Shown here: piece after piece, positions 61,577-64,000 of the stretch | Numbering within the stretch: the stretch's first letter is position 1 | Layout of the letters: every line of letters begins with the position of its first letter | NCBI GenBank assembly: GCA_019722365.1 | Contig: JADFUC010000949.1 | Location: 62,001-126,000, forward strand | DNA: 64,000 bases | From: Lithospermum erythrorhizon | Taxonomy: Eukaryota > Streptophyta > Magnoliopsida > Boraginales > Boraginaceae | Reading direction: 5' to 3' | Made by a program: the position numbers and the translations under genes | The notes under the pieces: model-generated | Told to the model about the DNA's origin: nothing | Seen by the model: the letters and a program-made list of their open reading frames with translations, nothing else | The model's database searches: none

Positions 61577-64000
61577 TCATTTTTTGCATTCTCCCTCTTC
61601 ACTACCAGAAATGAATGATTGACTCCCATGCTTTTCAACATTTAAAGTCATGTTCAGTAGATCATCATAGCCTTTCGAAGCAGCAATACAAAATTCAATC
61701 ATAGATTCGAAAATCCTGCCAAACCCCGTCTGGAATCCACCCAGCATTGTCCTTTGAGTTTCTTCCACACAACTCTGGTGTCGTTCCTTCTCCGTGTCTA
61801 CTTTCTTTCTGAAATTATCCAATAAGTCTGTCCTCTCTTTCAAGAACTCGACACGATGATCAATTTCTTGTTCAGAGCTCTGATCAGTGAGCTTGAACTC
61901 GAAAGTCTTTGTCTCAGCCTTGCGGAAGGCAAAGGTCTTGCGATCTAGTTCTTTTGAAAGGCTATCGACCTTTCTCTTTTGTTGTTGCTCCTCTCCTTGC
62001 TGAATCCACAGAGATCTTACATCTTTCGCACAGTTTTTTATGGCAACTGCAACTGACTTGTCAGGCAGTTTCTCCAGGGAAGATAACCAAACAAGACAAA
62101 TCATGAGAAGTGGGGGACCATTTGCTTGGCAGAGTGGCGTTGGACCCCTGTTGCCGCCATGCGAGTTGTATTCAACTTCAGGAACAACGAACCTTGATAA
62201 CCACCCATGGAGAGCTTTAACATATGCCTTTTGTGCTGCAATATACTCTGTGAAGCATGTACGCCAATTATGAAGCTCAGCCTCGAGCTGTAATGTTGCA
62301 AGCCGATGAGAATCATTGCAGAACTTCCCATATGAAGGGCAGTTGAATGTTTTTACTTCAGAAATAACTTTGTTTTGGATTTCATGGAACCCCAACATAA
62401 CAGCCCAAGTCCTCATCAGACTGCACGAAAGCACAAATGAATCAACAAATCAGATTACTCTTTAAAGAAAAACACCCAGGGAAGCTCATTAATTATTACC
62501 CTTGAAGTAACTCGAAAATCTGAGGTTGCAGCTCCTCGTCTCTCAGTTTCTCAATTCTTTCAGATATAGTTTCAGCACTTCGGATTGCAACTAAGATCCT
62601 GCTATATAAATCTTTGACAGATGATCTTGTTTTGTCCACGGTATGCCCATCTCCTCGGACATCTTGGCTTTGTAATTGATTGCATTTTTTCTCATACAGT
62701 TTTTGAGTGTTGTCTCCAGCCTAGAAGTAAAAAACAGAAAGGAATAACATTGTGGGGAACGAAACACAGTAGCAGATAAGACAGAATGAAAAACCCAAGC
62801 TGGTATTTGAAACCAGAACTAGCTACTGAACATTTTGGAAGTATTTGTGTAAAAATCAACAGAGCCAGAATGACAAGGCAGTAGAACTTGGATTTATCAT
62901 AAACAGCAGTATACCTTAACCTCTTCATAAAGCTTCTTTTCCCAAGCATATAGCCTTCCAAGTGTTAGCGAGTGGCTTCCTGAAGCCATTCCACCATAAT
63001 CGTCGAATAGATCATTACTAAATTCAGTCCATGTTGAAGAACTTTTAGAACTTGAAGCTACAAGACTCTTGCACGATGATGAGCGAGAAGAAGGAGACTT
63101 CCAGGTTATAGCTTGTATGAGTTTTGTGGAGTTCTCTGCAACCGTTCATGGTGTAAAGAAACTATAGGGCTCAATGCAACAAAAATAAATCAAAACCAAA
63201 AAACACCTTTGAGGCTCCAATGAACCTCAATAGAACAAAATTATAGGAAGGTCTAGTTGTATTGAGAAAATAAATGGTTTTGCAATTTATAGCATGATAA
63301 GGGCACTCGACTATTATACCAATGTACAAAGGCTCCTTATCATATTGCATTACATGATTTTAAGCTCGGATAGAGCAAACAATGTCACTTTCATATTATA
63401 GTAGTTCAAATATGATAGTAATAATATTCTTTTATATTGACAACAATTTGAATATCCCAATAAAATGATAAGGATTCCTGCTGACATAGTCTTATATGCA
63501 AAACAAGATAAAAAAGTCAAGGTGAAGCAAAGAAATAGGCAGGTTAAATATGTACATTGAATAATTGTGTAATAAAAAGGTTATATCACCTTTAACTTCT
63601 TCCAGATTAGATTGAAAGAGGACCCTATTGGCCTCCAACATCCTAGTAAGTTGCTTCCCAGAATCATAAGCTCGCATGAAGTAATCTTCAATATCTTGTA
63701 ATGCTTCAAGCAGCTCTCGTCCACTTTCGGGTGTACCGATAACTGATAGCCTCTTTTGCTCCCCTTGGGTAACATTAGCAACATCCATATAATTACCAAT
63801 CTCAAGCCGGCTTTCATCAGGATTAGCATTCCCTTTCCCTTGAGCAGCAGCCATTTGAGTCTGTTCCTCAGCTGCATTTCCATTCTCGTCGTTTTCTTCG
63901 TCTACAGCCTCTTCTTCTTCTGCTTCTAATTCAGGTATGCCTTCTTGTTCCCTCACACGTCTCAAGTCATCCTCAGTAATCCTATGGTAGCCATTAAATG
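61577..64000 (-). CDS. DUF630/DUF632 protein (APSR1/NRG2-type), 3' part, 5' end outside the window
   Basis: Plant-specific family once labelled 'bZIP-like'. Members include APSR1 (root meristem, phosphate response) and NRG2 (nitrate signalling). Exons on the minus strand: 64000-63590 (open at the window edge), 63135-62915, 62720-62500 and 62420-61577, all with GT-AG introns and in phase, giving the last 564 residues. First come an acidic linker (ELEAEEEEAVDEENDENG) and the start of DUF632 (ELLEALQDIEDYFMRAYDSG, LEANRVLFQSNLEEVK). Next are SHSLTLGRLYAWEKKLYEEV, YEKKCNQLQSQDVRGDG, DLYSRILVAIRSAETISERI and ELLQGLMRTWAVML, the conserved core. The tail is a charged coiled-coil-like region (61800-62000). 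All frames are clean. The N-terminal DUF630 lies beyond 64000. Which paralogue it is cannot be told. Confidence 0.92.

Noticed and set aside
1..64000. tRNA or rRNA genes, CRISPR arrays, bacterial defence or biosynthetic clusters
   Set aside because: No tRNA or rRNA signature was noticed by eye, and the window is plant nuclear DNA where CRISPR or operons are not expected. A tRNA scan was not possible here.

Overview
The window looks like nuclear DNA from a eudicot plant. It is AT-rich, its genes have GT-AG introns, and it carries plant-specific gene families and dense Ty1/copia and Ty3/gypsy retrotransposons. The species cannot be named from the sequence; an asterid is only a guess. Six host loci are recognisable: a type I sucrose transporter (2519-4772, +); an EMB8-type alpha/beta hydrolase with 13 exons (5840-11056, +); a decayed kelch-like gene (about 38700-40968, +); an F-box/LRR protein close to Arabidopsis FBL10 (55681-58085, +); a polyamine/amino-acid (PUT/LAT) transporter (59692-61009, +); and the 3' part of a DUF630/DUF632 (APSR1/NRG2-type) gene entering from the right edge (61577-64000, -).

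Layout: 1-1440 is repeat sequence (an LTR fragment and two tandem arrays). 2.4-11.06 kb is a gene island. 11.13-55.52 kb is a nested retrotransposon block. 55.68-64 kb is a second gene island. The outer shell of the block appears to be one minus-strand copia element. Its 3' LTR, RNase H, RT and the end of integrase lie at 11134-13561; its protease, gag and 5' LTR lie at 54189-55520. Imperfect 5-bp flanks (gttaa / gttat) border it. Inside lie a Ty3/gypsy element (13562-19689), two plus-strand copies (A and B) of a copia family with about 1-kb LTRs and a 2-kb leader, a related minus-strand element C that keeps LTRs, leader and 3' UTR but shows no coding core, and a second copia family (D) whose single LTR is bordered by a polypurine tract on one side and a primer-binding site on the other. 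Without this block the hydrolase stop and the FBL10 start codon would be only about 230 bp apart.

No operon-like or pathway-level cooperation among the host genes is visible. Sucrose and polyamine transport are both plasma-membrane functions, but the genes are 55 kb apart. Several genes carry isolated lesions (1-nt frameshift in the sucrose transporter, 73-bp insertion and an odd splice donor in the hydrolase, missing TM1 core in the polyamine transporter, frameshifts in the kelch gene). The FBL10 and DUF632 genes read cleanly. Either some genes are decaying or the assembly carries indel errors; reads or transcripts would decide. I found no convincing new biological system. The most interesting material is the nested block, the autonomous/non-autonomous element pair and the possible in-frame exonic intron in FBL10.
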